From DATBRV01 sp036560145 (GTDB lineage: Bacteria; Myxococcota_A; UBA9160; SMWR01), in assembly GCA_036560145.1 (NCBI GenBank), contig DATBRV010000089.1, positions 49,826 through 113,825 of the forward strand: a stretch of DNA of 64,000 bases, given 5' to 3'. Under the pieces are notes generated by a model. That model had not been told where the DNA came from. It worked only from the letters and a program-made list of their open reading frames with translations, and searched no databases. This document shows, piece after piece, positions 1 to 8,522 of this stretch. Each line of letters begins with the position of its first letter. The first letter of the stretch is position 1. Position numbers and translations under genes: made by a program.

Positions 1-1
1 G

Positions 2-325
2 ATCCAGTACCCGACCGGCGGCGGCTTCATGTCGCGCCATCGGGAGTGGACGCAACGGGAGGAAGGCGACAAGGCCTACGCGCTCTACCTGGCGCTCACG
101 ACCCGCGGCGAGGACTTCGATTCGGGCGGCGCCTGGGTGGAGCTCGACGGACAGAAGGTCGACATCGATGCGCATGTCGAAGCCGGCGATCTCGTGCTCT
201 ATCGCGGCGATCACTATCACGGCGTCAGCGGGATCGACCGGGACAAGCCGGTGGCGCTCGACCGCGTCTGCGGCCGCATCATGTTCACCACCACGATCAA
301 GTACTTCGAGCGCTCGTCCGGCTAG
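2..325 (+). CDS. 2OG-Fe(II) oxygenase, C-terminal part (cut by left edge)
   Basis: The gene enters from the left edge; 107 residues are visible in frame from base 2. The fragment has the C-terminal half of a double-stranded beta-helix oxygenase: an HRE (H-x-E) pair that could be the first two metal ligands, a distal His in GDHYHGV, and an Arg shortly after (CGRIMF) that would bind 2-oxoglutarate. The family hydroxylates small molecules, sugars, lipids or proteins; the substrate cannot be told. It is the first of three oxygenases of this fold within 7 kb. Its TAG stop overlaps the stop of the convergent SGNH gene in a CTAG. Confidence 0.6.
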   Translation: MQYPTGGGFMSRHREWTQREEGDKAYALYLALTTRGEDFDSGGAWVELDGQKVDIDAHVEAGDLVLYRGDHYHGVSGIDRDKPVALDRVCGRIMFTTTIKYFERSSG

Positions 326-1398
326 CGTCCGGCTCGCAGCGCTTCGAGCAACGCGTCCGCGAGCAGCGCGGCGCTGATCCGGGCCGCCTCCGCGTGCGGG
401 TGCGAATCGTCGCCCGGCCGGAAGTAATCCTCGACCGGATGCCCCCAGAAGCGATCGAGCAGATCGACGCAGCGCAGGCCGTGGCGCCGGCAGTACACCA
501 GGCTCGCGCGCTGGCGCTCGGTGGCCGCCGCGCGATCCGGCGCGCCGAGCTGCCAGTCGCGCGGGAACAGCAGGATCACCAGCGGGATGCCGCGCGGCTC
601 GAGCATCGCGCGCAGCTCGTCGAGGGCGCCATACACCGCTGCGATCTCTTCGGGCCGCAGCGGCTTTCCGTTCGCCTGGGGGTAGAGCCCGATCCGCCGC
701 AGCCAGTCGCGGAAGGCGAGCACTCCCACCGCCGCCAGCCGAACCACCAGGAGGGACGCAAGCGGCCGTTCCAGCGCCGCCGGCGCGTCGCCCGTGACCA
801 GCTTCGACTCTCCTTCGCGGGCCTCGAGGCGGCCGGCTTCGACCTTGAAATCGTTGGTGAAAATCCCGAGCACGACGACGCTCGGGCGGTAGCGCAGCGC
901 GTCCACGTGCCGGAAGAGCGCCACCTCCTGCGCCGTGGTGTAGTTCGCGACGCCGAGGTTCAGGCACTCGAAGCTGCGGCCCAGCCTTTCGGAGACGATC
1001 GCGCTGAGCTGGGCGGGAATCGTCTCGGCGTCGTTCAGCCCGGCGCCGAACATGGTGCTGTCGCCCAGACAAATCCCGCGCAGCTCGCTCGCCAGCGGGT
1101 CCCCGCGCCCGTTCCGGCGCAGGCCGTTCGCGTCGATCCAGACCTCCCAGGCCGCCGTCTCCCCGGCTCTGGCCGGCCGCCGCGGGAAGCGGACGTGGAC
1201 GTCGCGGGCGTGCTCGTAGCCGAGCTCCGGGCTGGTGGAGCGGGTGAAGAGCTGCCCGATCGGCCCCGCGTCCGGATGCGGCGCGGCGGCGGATCCGATC
1301 GGCAGGGTGCGCAGCGCGATCTCGAAGCCAATCAGGGTCAGGCCGACGGAGGCGACCAGCATGAGCACGGCTTCGAGCGAGCGCCGAAGCGCCTTCAT
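322..1398 (-). CDS. Membrane-anchored SGNH/GDSL-family hydrolase
   Basis: 358 residues. One hydrophobic segment near residues 10-28 should anchor the protein with the catalytic domain outside. SGNH blocks are visible: GDST with the nucleophilic Ser near residue 114, a GxxN-like GIFTND block in the middle, and a C-terminal DDSHPH giving the Asp/His pair near residues 331-335. Such proteins are often O-acetyl esterases or acyltransferase partners in surface polysaccharide clusters, which fits the neighbours. I chose ATG 1398 (MKALRR) because the further upstream reading has no membrane or domain features. The substrate is unknown. Confidence 0.75.
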   Translation of the reverse strand: MKALRRSLEAVLMLVASVGLTLIGFEIALRTLPIGSAAAPHPDAGPIGQLFTRSTSPELGYEHARDVHVRFPRRPARAGETAAWEVWIDANGLRRNGRGDPLASELRGICLGDSTMFGAGLNDAETIPAQLSAIVSERLGRSFECLNLGVANYTTAQEVALFRHVDALRYRPSVVVLGIFTNDFKVEAGRLEAREGESKLVTGDAPAALERPLASLLVVRLAAVGVLAFRDWLRRIGLYPQANGKPLRPEEIAAVYGALDELRAMLEPRGIPLVILLFPRDWQLGAPDRAAATERQRASLVYCRRHGLRCVDLLDRFWGHPVEDYFRPGDDSHPHAEAARISAALLADALLEALRAGR

Positions 1399-1541
1399 CG
1401 CTAGACCTCGTCGGCGGCCAGCCGCCGCGATAAACTGGGTGCCAATCGCCACAGATCGCAGGATCCGGGCCTTGTGGCTCGCAGATCCTGCCGCCATCCT
1501 GCCGGCCGGCGCCCCGCGCGCCAGGAGTCGTACCGAAGCCG

Positions 1542-2894
1542 ATGCGCGACGGCCCTACCCCGCTGATCCTGCCGGTCGAGAACCAGGTTCGCGAGCTCGA
1601 CGCCAAGCTCCTGCTCGCCTGCGTGGCGGCCGAGCGGGGCTTCCCGGTAGTGATGGGCTCGCGCGCGCTCCTCCACCACCGCGTCTCGTCGATCTCGCGC
1701 GGCGTGTATCTCGCGAAGAGCCTGCGCCGCCTCAGCGACCGGATGTTCGGCATCCTGGACAAGCTGGGCCACGACATCGTCGCCTGGGACGAAGAGGCCC
1801 TGGTCCACCTCCGGGACGCCAATTTCTACTACGGGCGCCGGCTCTCCCCCGTGACGCTGCGGCTCACCTCGGCGCTCTTCGCCTGGGGCCCCGAGAATGA
1901 AGCGCTCTTCCGCGGATACCCCGGCTTCGACGGGACCCCGATCTACGTCACCGGGAATCCCCGCACCGACATGATGCGGCCCGAGCTCCGCGGCTATTAC
2001 GGCGAGGAGATCGAGCAGATCCACAAGCGCTACGACCGCTTCGTCCTGGTGAACACGAACTTCGGCTGGAACAACCACTTCCTGCGCGCTTTCCGCGTGG
2101 ATCAGCCCGCGGGCCGCCCCAAGAACGCCTTCGAGGCCGGCCTCGCGGCCCACCGCACGGCGCTCTTCGAGAGCTTCCAGCGCATGCTCCCGTCGCTCGC
2201 GCGCGCGCTCCCGGATCACACGATCCTGATCCGGCCCCATCCTACCGAAGACCACGAGCTCTGGCGCGCGATCGCCAAGGATCTTCCGAACACACGGGTC
2301 GCCAACGACGGCAACGTGGTGCCCTGGCTGATGGCCTGCGAAGCGCTGGTCCACGTGGGCTGCACTACGGCGGTCGAGGCCGCCGTGATCGGACGGCCCG
2401 CGATCGCGTACCAGTCCGCACGCTCCGAAGAGTTCGACGATCCGCTGCCGTACGCGGTCAGCCACCACGCCTTCAGCCTGGACGAGCTGCTCGAGAAGGC
2501 CCGGGCGGCGACCGCGGGCGCGCTGGCCGTCGCGGGCGGCGCCGATCGCGCGGTTCTCACGCGCAACATCGCCGCGCTCGACGGGCCCCTCGCCTCGGAG
2601 CGCATGCTCGACGCGCTCGAAGGTATGGGATACGCGGAGCGGCGGCCGGAGCGCCGGGGCCCGGCTCGTTACGCGCAGGGATGGATCCAGAACCAGATCC
2701 GCACCGCTGCCAAACGGATCAACATGCGCCGGAGCGGTCATCGCAACAGCGCCGAGTACCACGACCACCGCTACCCGGGCGTCACCCTGGCGGGGATGCG
2801 CGCGCGCGTGGCCCGGCTGCGCGATCAGCTCGGCCGCTTCCACGGGATCCGCGTCCACCAGCTCTCCGACCACATCTTCCGAATCGAGGTCTGA
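1542..2894 (+). CDS. Surface carbohydrate biosynthesis protein
   Basis: 450 residues, resembling the 'surface carbohydrate biosynthesis protein' family, which has a GT-B-like fold and occurs in capsule and O-antigen loci. The middle has RPHPTEDHELW and a later HVGCTTAVEAAVIGRPAIAY, the pattern of the nucleotide-binding C-terminal half of GT-B proteins (compare CDP-glycerol and polysialyltransferase-type enzymes). No signal peptide or membrane segment is seen, so it should act in the cytoplasm. The precise reaction in this family is not established. It starts 143 bp from the divergent SGNH gene, so a promoter region lies between them. Confidence 0.75.
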   Translation: MRDGPTPLILPVENQVRELDAKLLLACVAAERGFPVVMGSRALLHHRVSSISRGVYLAKSLRRLSDRMFGILDKLGHDIVAWDEEALVHLRDANFYYGRRLSPVTLRLTSALFAWGPENEALFRGYPGFDGTPIYVTGNPRTDMMRPELRGYYGEEIEQIHKRYDRFVLVNTNFGWNNHFLRAFRVDQPAGRPKNAFEAGLAAHRTALFESFQRMLPSLARALPDHTILIRPHPTEDHELWRAIAKDLPNTRVANDGNVVPWLMACEALVHVGCTTAVEAAVIGRPAIAYQSARSEEFDDPLPYAVSHHAFSLDELLEKARAATAGALAVAGGADRAVLTRNIAALDGPLASERMLDALEGMGYAERRPERRGPARYAQGWIQNQIRTAAKRINMRRSGHRNSAEYHDHRYPGVTLAGMRARVARLRDQLGRFHGIRVHQLSDHIFRIEV

Positions 2895-3042
2895 GGGCGG
2901 ATCCCTCGAGGAGGGACGCGACGGCCTGGACGCCGCGCTTCAGCTTCCTGCGCGCGTCCCTGGGCAGATACTGTGCTGGCGGAGGTGCTCGAGCTTCAGG
3001 CCGAGGTGATCCAGCGAGCGACGATCGGGAGCGCGCGCGAGC

Positions 3043-4101
3043 TCATCGCGGAGGATCATACCGGATACTGTTTCTACCCGATCCCGCTGGCAGGGTCGCG
3101 CCAGACGATTCCGGCATGTCGCCGAACTTCATCCGGGCCAGGTAGTCGAAGACCTCGCGACGCCGGCTCGCCCGGCTGGCCGGCGTCCGGTACGTCAGCT
3201 TCAGCGCCTTGGTGTAGTAGCTCCTGGGCAGGGCGTGGCGCCGGGTGTGCTTCCAGAGCAGGGGCATGCGCCCGCGCGCCGCGAAGAACGGCCTGCGCGC
3301 CGTCCAGGTCGGCGTGAAGGGGACGGGTGCCCAGGGCTTGTGGGGACCGGTGAAGTGGAGGATCGAAGGCCGGACCTGCTCCTCGAGCCCCAGCGAGAAA
3401 TAGGGCGATTGGAAGTTCCAGCGCGGCGAGAGCACCAGCCGCCGGTCATGGCAGACGGCGTTGATGGCGCATTGGTCGAGGAAGATGCAGGCGGCCGGAT
3501 CCGAGACGTAGAACTTCACCGCCTCCACCGAGATCCCCGCCCACTCGTTCATGTCGGCCAGCATCACCCCGGTGTTGAAGTAGGCCGCGGAGTCCGGCAT
3601 GCCGAGGCGCCGGCGCTCGGCGCGCAGCTGATCCGTCATGTGCGCCTTCTCGAAGACCACGCCCCGCACGTCGTCCGCCGCCGCGATCTGCCCTGCGGGC
3701 AGCGGGATCGCCGCCAATCGGTCCAGGGACCCCCGGACCTCGATGTCGGAATCGAGATAGAGGAACCTGCCGATGGCTTCGCTCTCGAGCGTCTGCGACA
3801 GGAAGAGCCGGGCCAGGCAGCCCCTGGGCAGGCGGCCGGCGGACGCCCCGGCATGGGGGCGCAGCAGCGCCTCCGGAACCCGGACCAGGCGGACACCGGC
3901 CTGCGACAGGTAGCTCACGAGCTCGCCCGGCGGCGCGTCGTCGTCGGCCCACGCGTAGTAGACCGGCCCCAACCGCGAGCCTTCCATCCGGACGATGGAT
4001 TCCGCCACCACCGCGGAGGGAAAGGCATAACCCGCGTCGCTGGCCAGGCAGACCGCGACGCGATCGGGTGTCGACGGGCGATCGGAATTCGCGGGATTCA
4101 T
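3043..4101 (-). CDS. Glycosyltransferase family 8-like protein
   Basis: 352 residues. The order of features matches GT8 (lipopolysaccharide galactosyl/glucosyltransferase-like, GT-A fold): an N-terminal VCLASDAGY strand, a metal-binding DxD in FLYLDSDIEV, an AYFNTGVMLADMNEW block, FLDQCAIN, and the C-terminal HFTGPHKPW block that closes the active site. It should transfer a sugar from a nucleotide-sugar donor during surface-glycan assembly. The ATG at 4101 (MNPANSD) is chosen because the upstream in-frame stretch is Arg/Ala-rich shadow sequence. It lies 8 bp behind the following oxygenase gene, so the two are probably co-transcribed. Confidence 0.8.
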   Translation of the reverse strand: MNPANSDRPSTPDRVAVCLASDAGYAFPSAVVAESIVRMEGSRLGPVYYAWADDDAPPGELVSYLSQAGVRLVRVPEALLRPHAGASAGRLPRGCLARLFLSQTLESEAIGRFLYLDSDIEVRGSLDRLAAIPLPAGQIAAADDVRGVVFEKAHMTDQLRAERRRLGMPDSAAYFNTGVMLADMNEWAGISVEAVKFYVSDPAACIFLDQCAINAVCHDRRLVLSPRWNFQSPYFSLGLEEQVRPSILHFTGPHKPWAPVPFTPTWTARRPFFAARGRMPLLWKHTRRHALPRSYYTKALKLTYRTPASRASRRREVFDYLARMKFGDMPESSGATLPAGSGRNSIRYDPPR

Positions 4102-4109
4102 GGCGTGCG

Positions 4110-4892
4110 CTACGGCTCGTGTCGCTTCGACCACTTGACGCGCTTCACGTTGATCAGCAACGCCTTGCGCGTACGCCCCGGCGGGCAGACGAGCGGGGGA
4201 ACGCCGTGATAGGAGCGTGCACTCCGCACGAAGCCCGCCAGGCGGTTGCCCACGAACGGCGTGCTGCCGATCGTCTTGAACTCCTCGAAGGCGATCCGGT
4301 CGGTGGCGGCCCAGCTGCGCGCGCGCTCCTCGTCGAGCGGCGCGTAGAACTCCGTGCCGCCTCCCCAGGCGTCCTGCCAATCCGGGTCGCGGAAGTAGAG
4401 CAGCAGGCTCACCAGCTTGCGGGGGGCGTCGGAGTGGGGAACCACGGCGGCGTCGCGCGGCAGCATCGAGAACTGGAAGGTGGTCTTCACCGGCTCTTCG
4501 AGCAGGTAGCGCAGGGGGCTCTCGGGAGGCCTGCGATTCGTGCAGGGCAGCCAGCGCCGGCTCCCGGCCCAGCCGCGGGCCTCCCGCAACGGCTGCGCAA
4601 ACGCCGCGCGCAGATCCGTCAGGAACGCGTCCGAGCCGAAGAAGTCGATCAGCTGCCGCCACTCCGGATGCGCGTCGCAATAGCGCGCCACCGCATCCGG
4701 ATCCTCCGACGATCGGAAGCCCATCTTGCCTTCGGTATTGAAGCGGTAGTTCGACTCGTCGGGGAAGCTCGCGCGCAGGCGCTGGTAGAGATCAGCCGGC
4801 AGGTAGTCGTCGACCTGGAAGAAGCAGAACGGATCGGCGCGGACTGGCTCAAGCCGCTTCGAGAGCAGGAGCGGATCCGGATCGAAACCCAT
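4110..4892 (-). CDS. 2OG-Fe(II) oxygenase
   Basis: 260 residues. The metal triad of the family is visible: H-x-D in VVPHSDAPRKL, distal His in SYHGVPPL, and an Arg (RKALLIN) for the 2-oxoglutarate carboxylate. The N-terminal half contains FFQVDDYLPADLY, typical of 2OG oxygenases found in glycan and tailoring clusters. It is read divergently from the methyltransferase gene (15 bp between the start codons) and is followed by the GT8 gene. Role (inference): hydroxylation of a sugar, lipid or small-molecule decoration of the surface glycan. Confidence 0.75.
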   Translation of the reverse strand: MGFDPDPLLLSKRLEPVRADPFCFFQVDDYLPADLYQRLRASFPDESNYRFNTEGKMGFRSSEDPDAVARYCDAHPEWRQLIDFFGSDAFLTDLRAAFAQPLREARGWAGSRRWLPCTNRRPPESPLRYLLEEPVKTTFQFSMLPRDAAVVPHSDAPRKLVSLLLYFRDPDWQDAWGGGTEFYAPLDEERARSWAATDRIAFEEFKTIGSTPFVGNRLAGFVRSARSYHGVPPLVCPPGRTRKALLINVKRVKWSKRHEP

Positions 4893-4907
4893 GCCCTATG
4901 CTACCCC

Positions 4908-5852
4908 ATGCAGATGGCCCCGGACCCCGCCGACCGCGCCGCCCGCATCGCCGGCCTCGGCTACGACCATGCCGCACAGCCCAAGCGGGTGCGCAGCCTC
5001 TGCAACCTGTGCGGCGGCGAGCGTTTCGTCACGCTGACGCACCGCGATCGCTATGGCTACGCGGCGCCGGCGGACGGGTGCCTGCGCTGCGGCCTGGTCT
5101 TCCTGAATCCTGTGATGACCGCGGAGGCCTACACCGGGTTCTACGCGAAGGTCTACCGCCCGCTGGTGAGCGCCTACCACGGCCGCCGCATCGACGCGGA
5201 GACGCTCCAGGCCGAGCAGCGCGAATACGCCGCCGTGCGCGCCGATACGCTGGCGCCGCACCTGGCGCGCCGCAGCCTCAAGAGCCTGCTCGACGTGGGG
5301 GGATCGACCGGCGTCGTGGCCCATCACCTGAAGCAGCGCTTCGAGCTCGAGGCCACCGTGGTGGATCCCGCGCCGCTGGAGATCGAGGTCGCGCGCCGGC
5401 TCGGGCTCCAGACCCGCACCGGGTTCGTCGAGGATTTCGACCCGGGCGAGCGGCGCTTCGACCTGATCACGCTCTGCCAGACCGTGGATCACCTGCTCGA
5501 CGTCTCGCTCTCGCTCGGCAAGATCCGCGCGCTGCTCGCGGAGGACGGCGTCTTCTTCGTCGACATCGTCGACTTCCGCGCCGCCTACCGGCGCAATGGA
5601 TCGGTGGAGGAGGCGATCAAGATCGATCATCCCTTCTACCTGACCGAGCAGACGATGCGCGCCTACCTGCGCCGCAGCGGCTTCGAGGTGCTCGCCGTCG
5701 ACTACGCCGCGGACCACCTGCACGTGGGATACGTGTGCGGGCCGGGGATCGCGGAGCCGGGCTTCACGCCGGCGCCGGAGTCGGTCGAGCGCCAGTGGCG
5801 CGAGATCCGCGCGATCCAGAATCCGCTGCCCGGATCCGCAGCCGGTCCCTAG
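4908..5852 (+). CDS. Class I SAM methyltransferase with N-terminal zinc ribbon
   Basis: 314 residues. The N-terminus has CNLCGG...CLRCGLVFLNP, a four-Cys zinc ribbon typical of sugar C- or O-methyltransferases. A Rossmann SAM site follows (LLDVGGSTGVVAHHL, then TVVDPAP), and the post-motif LITLCQTVDHLLD matches the class I methyltransferase-23 type. Likely role: methylation of a nucleotide sugar or glycan precursor of the surrounding locus. The ATG at 4908 is followed by a second in-frame ATG two codons on; neither has a strong ribosome binding site. Its stop overlaps the convergent oxygenase stop in a CTAG. Confidence 0.8.
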   Translation: MQMAPDPADRAARIAGLGYDHAAQPKRVRSLCNLCGGERFVTLTHRDRYGYAAPADGCLRCGLVFLNPVMTAEAYTGFYAKVYRPLVSAYHGRRIDAETLQAEQREYAAVRADTLAPHLARRSLKSLLDVGGSTGVVAHHLKQRFELEATVVDPAPLEIEVARRLGLQTRTGFVEDFDPGERRFDLITLCQTVDHLLDVSLSLGKIRALLAEDGVFFVDIVDFRAAYRRNGSVEEAIKIDHPFYLTEQTMRAYLRRSGFEVLAVDYAADHLHVGYVCGPGIAEPGFTPAPESVERQWREIRAIQNPLPGSAAGP

Positions 5853-6748
5853 GCGTCGGCGCGGAGATCCAGCGCGTCTCGCAGCTGCGCGGCGTGCTCG
5901 TGCCACTTGTCCTCGCCCGCCACCGGGAGGACTCGCGCCCGATCGTACGCCTCCCGCCAGGGAATCGGGCTCGGGAGCAGGCACAGCGTGACGACGTCGC
6001 GGTGGCCGTGCGTCGGCAGCAGACCGCGGTGCAGCACGCCCGCGGGTTGGAACAGGATCCCCTCCCCCGCCCGCATCTCCGGCGCCCAGGGCGCGTAGGC
6101 CACCCCCGCGCGCGCCGCGAGCGGCGCCAGGTCGGTCACGCGCGTCTTCACCGGGGCGTAGACGTAGCCGCTGGGCAGCAGCCCGCGCGTCGTCTCGAGA
6201 TCCAGGAACTGGGTGCCGCCGCCGTGCTCGCCGTAGCCGTTCAGATAGAGGAGCAGCTTGAGGTGCGCGACGGGGCCGCGGTCGCAGTGCCAGCGAAACG
6301 AATTGCGGCCGAGCGATCGGACCGGCGTCGCGCGCGTGATGGTCAGCTGGTAGACGAGGAACTCGCTGCCGAAGAAGCGCGCGGCGCGCTCGTCGACCTC
6401 CCGCGTGACGATCCGCTCCAGCAGCGCGCGGGTCCAGCGCTCGTCGACGAGGTCGAACGACCGCAGATGGCGGGACTTCGCCACGGTCGGAAGGCAGGCG
6501 AAGCGGGTCTCGATGTCGCGCTGGAGCTGCGCGGCTGCGGCCGCGTCGAGCACGCGGATCCGCTCGCGCCCCTGCTCGAGGATCGGCGCCGGACCCGCGG
6601 CGGGCGCGCGCGTGGATCGGCTCCGGCAGAACGCGTGGTAGTCGGCGTAGCCGCCCCCGCTCTCGAAGCGGGTGCGAACCCGCTCCACCCAGCGCGGATC
6701 CAGGCGCGGTCCGGCCGCCCATCCGCGCAGGCGCGAGAGCACCGACAT
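5849..6748 (-). CDS. 2OG-Fe(II) oxygenase (third of the locus)
   Basis: 299 residues. H-x-D is seen in FRWHCDRGPVAHLKLLLYL, distal His in AGVLHRGLLP and the cosubstrate Arg in GHRDVVTLC, so all ligands of a 2-oxoglutarate/Fe(II) dioxygenase are present. GGGTQFLD between them is the usual active-site strand. The ATG at 6748 is used; a TTG two codons earlier is the alternative. The protein is only distantly like the oxygenase at 4110-4892, so the pair is not a recent duplication. The substrate is unknown. Confidence 0.75.
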   Translation of the reverse strand: MSVLSRLRGWAAGPRLDPRWVERVRTRFESGGGYADYHAFCRSRSTRAPAAGPAPILEQGRERIRVLDAAAAAQLQRDIETRFACLPTVAKSRHLRSFDLVDERWTRALLERIVTREVDERAARFFGSEFLVYQLTITRATPVRSLGRNSFRWHCDRGPVAHLKLLLYLNGYGEHGGGTQFLDLETTRGLLPSGYVYAPVKTRVTDLAPLAARAGVAYAPWAPEMRAGEGILFQPAGVLHRGLLPTHGHRDVVTLCLLPSPIPWREAYDRARVLPVAGEDKWHEHAAQLRDALDLRADA

Positions 6749-6865
6749 GGTCAAGCCAGACCTCGCATCGCGGGGGAACGGTACCCCACCGCGCCGGCCC
6801 CGGCTCAGCGGCCTTGTCAGACGAACCGGGACGCGATATCGGTGCGGCGCAATTCGGGGGACCCG

Positions 6866-7270
6866 ATGTCGAGAACGCTTCTCCTCGCAAAGTCGCTCCT
6901 CGCCATCGGCGCGCTAGCGCTGACGGGCTGCGTCAACCAGAACACCTGGACGCCAACCGTCGACACCTATGGGGATCCGAATGCCTGGCGCCTGAGCCAG
7001 GACGAGGCCCAGTGCCGACAGCTCGCGATGCAGGCGAACGGGAGCTCGGTCAAGAAGTCCGCGGAAGGGACCGTGATCGGCGGCCTGCTGGGCGCGGCGG
7101 CGGGCGCGGCGATCGGCGCGGCGGCCGGGAACGCCGGAATGGGCGCGGCCGTCGGCGCGGCGACGGGCGGCTTCGGCGGCGGCGCCTACGAGGGCTTCTC
7201 GAGCAACGCGGCCTTCCAGAACGCCTTCGACCAGTGCCTGAGCGAGCGCGGCCATCGGGTGATCCAATGA
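6866..7270 (+). CDS. Glycine-zipper lipoprotein
   Basis: 134 residues. A lipoprotein signal peptide ends in the lipobox LALTGC, so the mature protein is probably lipidated and attached to the outer membrane. The middle (about residues 70-110) is a glycine-zipper stretch of GxxxG repeats (GGLLGAAAGAAIGAAAGNAG), a motif that packs membrane helices. Similar small proteins are known as outer-membrane lipoproteins of the SlyB/Rcf type. A GGGGG run just upstream can serve as ribosome binding site. It is followed after 32 bp by another lipoprotein gene. Confidence 0.8.
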   Translation: MSRTLLLAKSLLAIGALALTGCVNQNTWTPTVDTYGDPNAWRLSQDEAQCRQLAMQANGSSVKKSAEGTVIGGLLGAAAGAAIGAAAGNAGMGAAVGAATGGFGGGAYEGFSSNAAFQNAFDQCLSERGHRVIQ

Positions 7271-7302
7271 CCGCGCGCCGCGCCGCCTCGAGGAGATCGA
7301 AC

Positions 7303-7719
7303 ATGTTCGCCACGCATCGAAGTGGCCGATGGATCCGGCAGCTGGTCGCGCTGAGCGCGGTTCTCGGCCTCGCGGCTGCTTCGCTGGGATGCGCCGGGAT
7401 CGCCGGGCGCCGCTGGGGCGAGCATCCGGTGACGATCACCGAGGTCGTGATCTTGAGCCAGCACGGCGTGGCGCCCGAAAAGATCATCGGGAAGATGAAG
7501 CGCGGTGGAACCATCTACCTGCTGAGCGAGGCGCAGTACGCCGAGCTGCGCAAGAAGGGCGTGACGCCGTCGGTGATCAGCTACATGCAGCAGGGTTACG
7601 CCGAGGCCGTGCGAGAGTTTCCGAAGCTCGGCGACGACAAGGACCTCTCCTGCTGGAGCCTCGGCTTCGACGGCCACTGGTATTCCGGCGGGCCCTGGGG
7701 CCTCCACCCCGACTGCTAG
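7303..7719 (+). CDS. Putative lipoprotein of unknown function
   Basis: 138 residues from ATG 7303, which is preceded by GAGGAG eight bases upstream; an in-frame ATG at 7267 overlaps the previous stop and is less likely. The N-terminus has a hydrophobic stretch ending in SLGC, a plausible lipobox. The mature part contains TEVVILSQHGVAPEKIIGKM and a helical YAELRKKGVTPSVISYM segment, a hint of a short repeated 'V..L...GV....I' unit. I do not recognise the family. It is probably co-expressed with its neighbours on both sides. Confidence 0.65.
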   Translation: MFATHRSGRWIRQLVALSAVLGLAAASLGCAGIAGRRWGEHPVTITEVVILSQHGVAPEKIIGKMKRGGTIYLLSEAQYAELRKKGVTPSVISYMQQGYAEAVREFPKLGDDKDLSCWSLGFDGHWYSGGPWGLHPDC

Positions 7720-7744
7720 CCGCCCAACGACCAAGGAGGACGCC

Positions 7745-8506
7745 ATGCGCTCCCTGATCCTCATCGTGTCGCTCGTCCCCCTCCTCGCGCGGCCCGCGTT
7801 CGCAGCAGACGGCGCGGTATTGCCGCTTTCGCCGAAGGATCAAGCGGAGATCACGAAGGTCCTCGGCCCGAACGTCGTCGGCCAGGCGCTGCCGAGCAAG
7901 ACCATCACCGATGCCTCGGTGCTATTCCCGCTCGAGGAAAAGTCCGCGGTCTACCATGTCACCAGCGGGAAGAACGCGGGGAAGCAGCAGACGCTCCACG
8001 TGAAGAAGGGCAAGAACCCGGCTGGGAGCGCAGCCTGGCGCTTCGAGCTCTCCCCCACGCTCGCGAGCTTCATCAGCCAGGGGCCGGAAGGCGATCTGGT
8101 GATGCCGGCGGTGACCGACAGCGACGAGGGCGTGATCGTCGTGACGACCCCCGCCAACCCCTTCGTGCTCGAGGGCATGACCCCGGGCGAATCGCGCCCG
8201 CTCTCGCAGAAGGTCTCGGTCAACTACCTCGACGACCCGACGGACCAGCGCTACGCGGGCTCGCTCACCGGGACCTACACCTACGTGGGGAACTATCAGC
8301 TCACGGTGCCCGCGGGCAGCTTCCCCGCGCTCCTGATCCGGCTCGACTACTCCGGGAAGGTCGGCCCCGCCCATACGCAGGACACGGCCTATTACTTCTT
8401 CGCTCCCGGCGTCGGCGTGGTGGCCATGATCAGCCAGGAGGACGTGGAGGCCTACTGGATCATCCACATCGACACCACGACCGGGAAGGTGCTCGCCCGC
8501 CCGTAG
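7745..8506 (+). CDS. Secreted protein of unknown function
   Basis: 253 residues with a clean signal peptide (MRSLILIVSLVPLLARPAFA, cut after AFA). An AAGGAGG sits 5 bases before the ATG, a strong ribosome binding site. The mature part is rich in beta-type sequence, with GTYTYVGNYQLTVPAG and TAYYFFAPGVGVVAMI near the C-terminus, a pattern seen in periplasmic DUF3108-like or lipid-handling proteins. I cannot assign a function. It is the last gene of the lipoprotein group and is convergent with the P450 operon. Confidence 0.7.
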   Translation: MRSLILIVSLVPLLARPAFAADGAVLPLSPKDQAEITKVLGPNVVGQALPSKTITDASVLFPLEEKSAVYHVTSGKNAGKQQTLHVKKGKNPAGSAAWRFELSPTLASFISQGPEGDLVMPAVTDSDEGVIVVTTPANPFVLEGMTPGESRPLSQKVSVNYLDDPTDQRYAGSLTGTYTYVGNYQLTVPAGSFPALLIRLDYSGKVGPAHTQDTAYYFFAPGVGVVAMISQEDVEAYWIIHIDTTTGKVLARP

Positions 8507-8522
8507 CGATCCGGCCCGGCGC

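Noticed and set aside
4898..7270. 790-codon plus-strand frame
   Set aside because: Only its last 134 codons (from 6866) are a gene, the glycine-zipper lipoprotein; the rest is a shadow of the methyltransferase and the third oxygenase.
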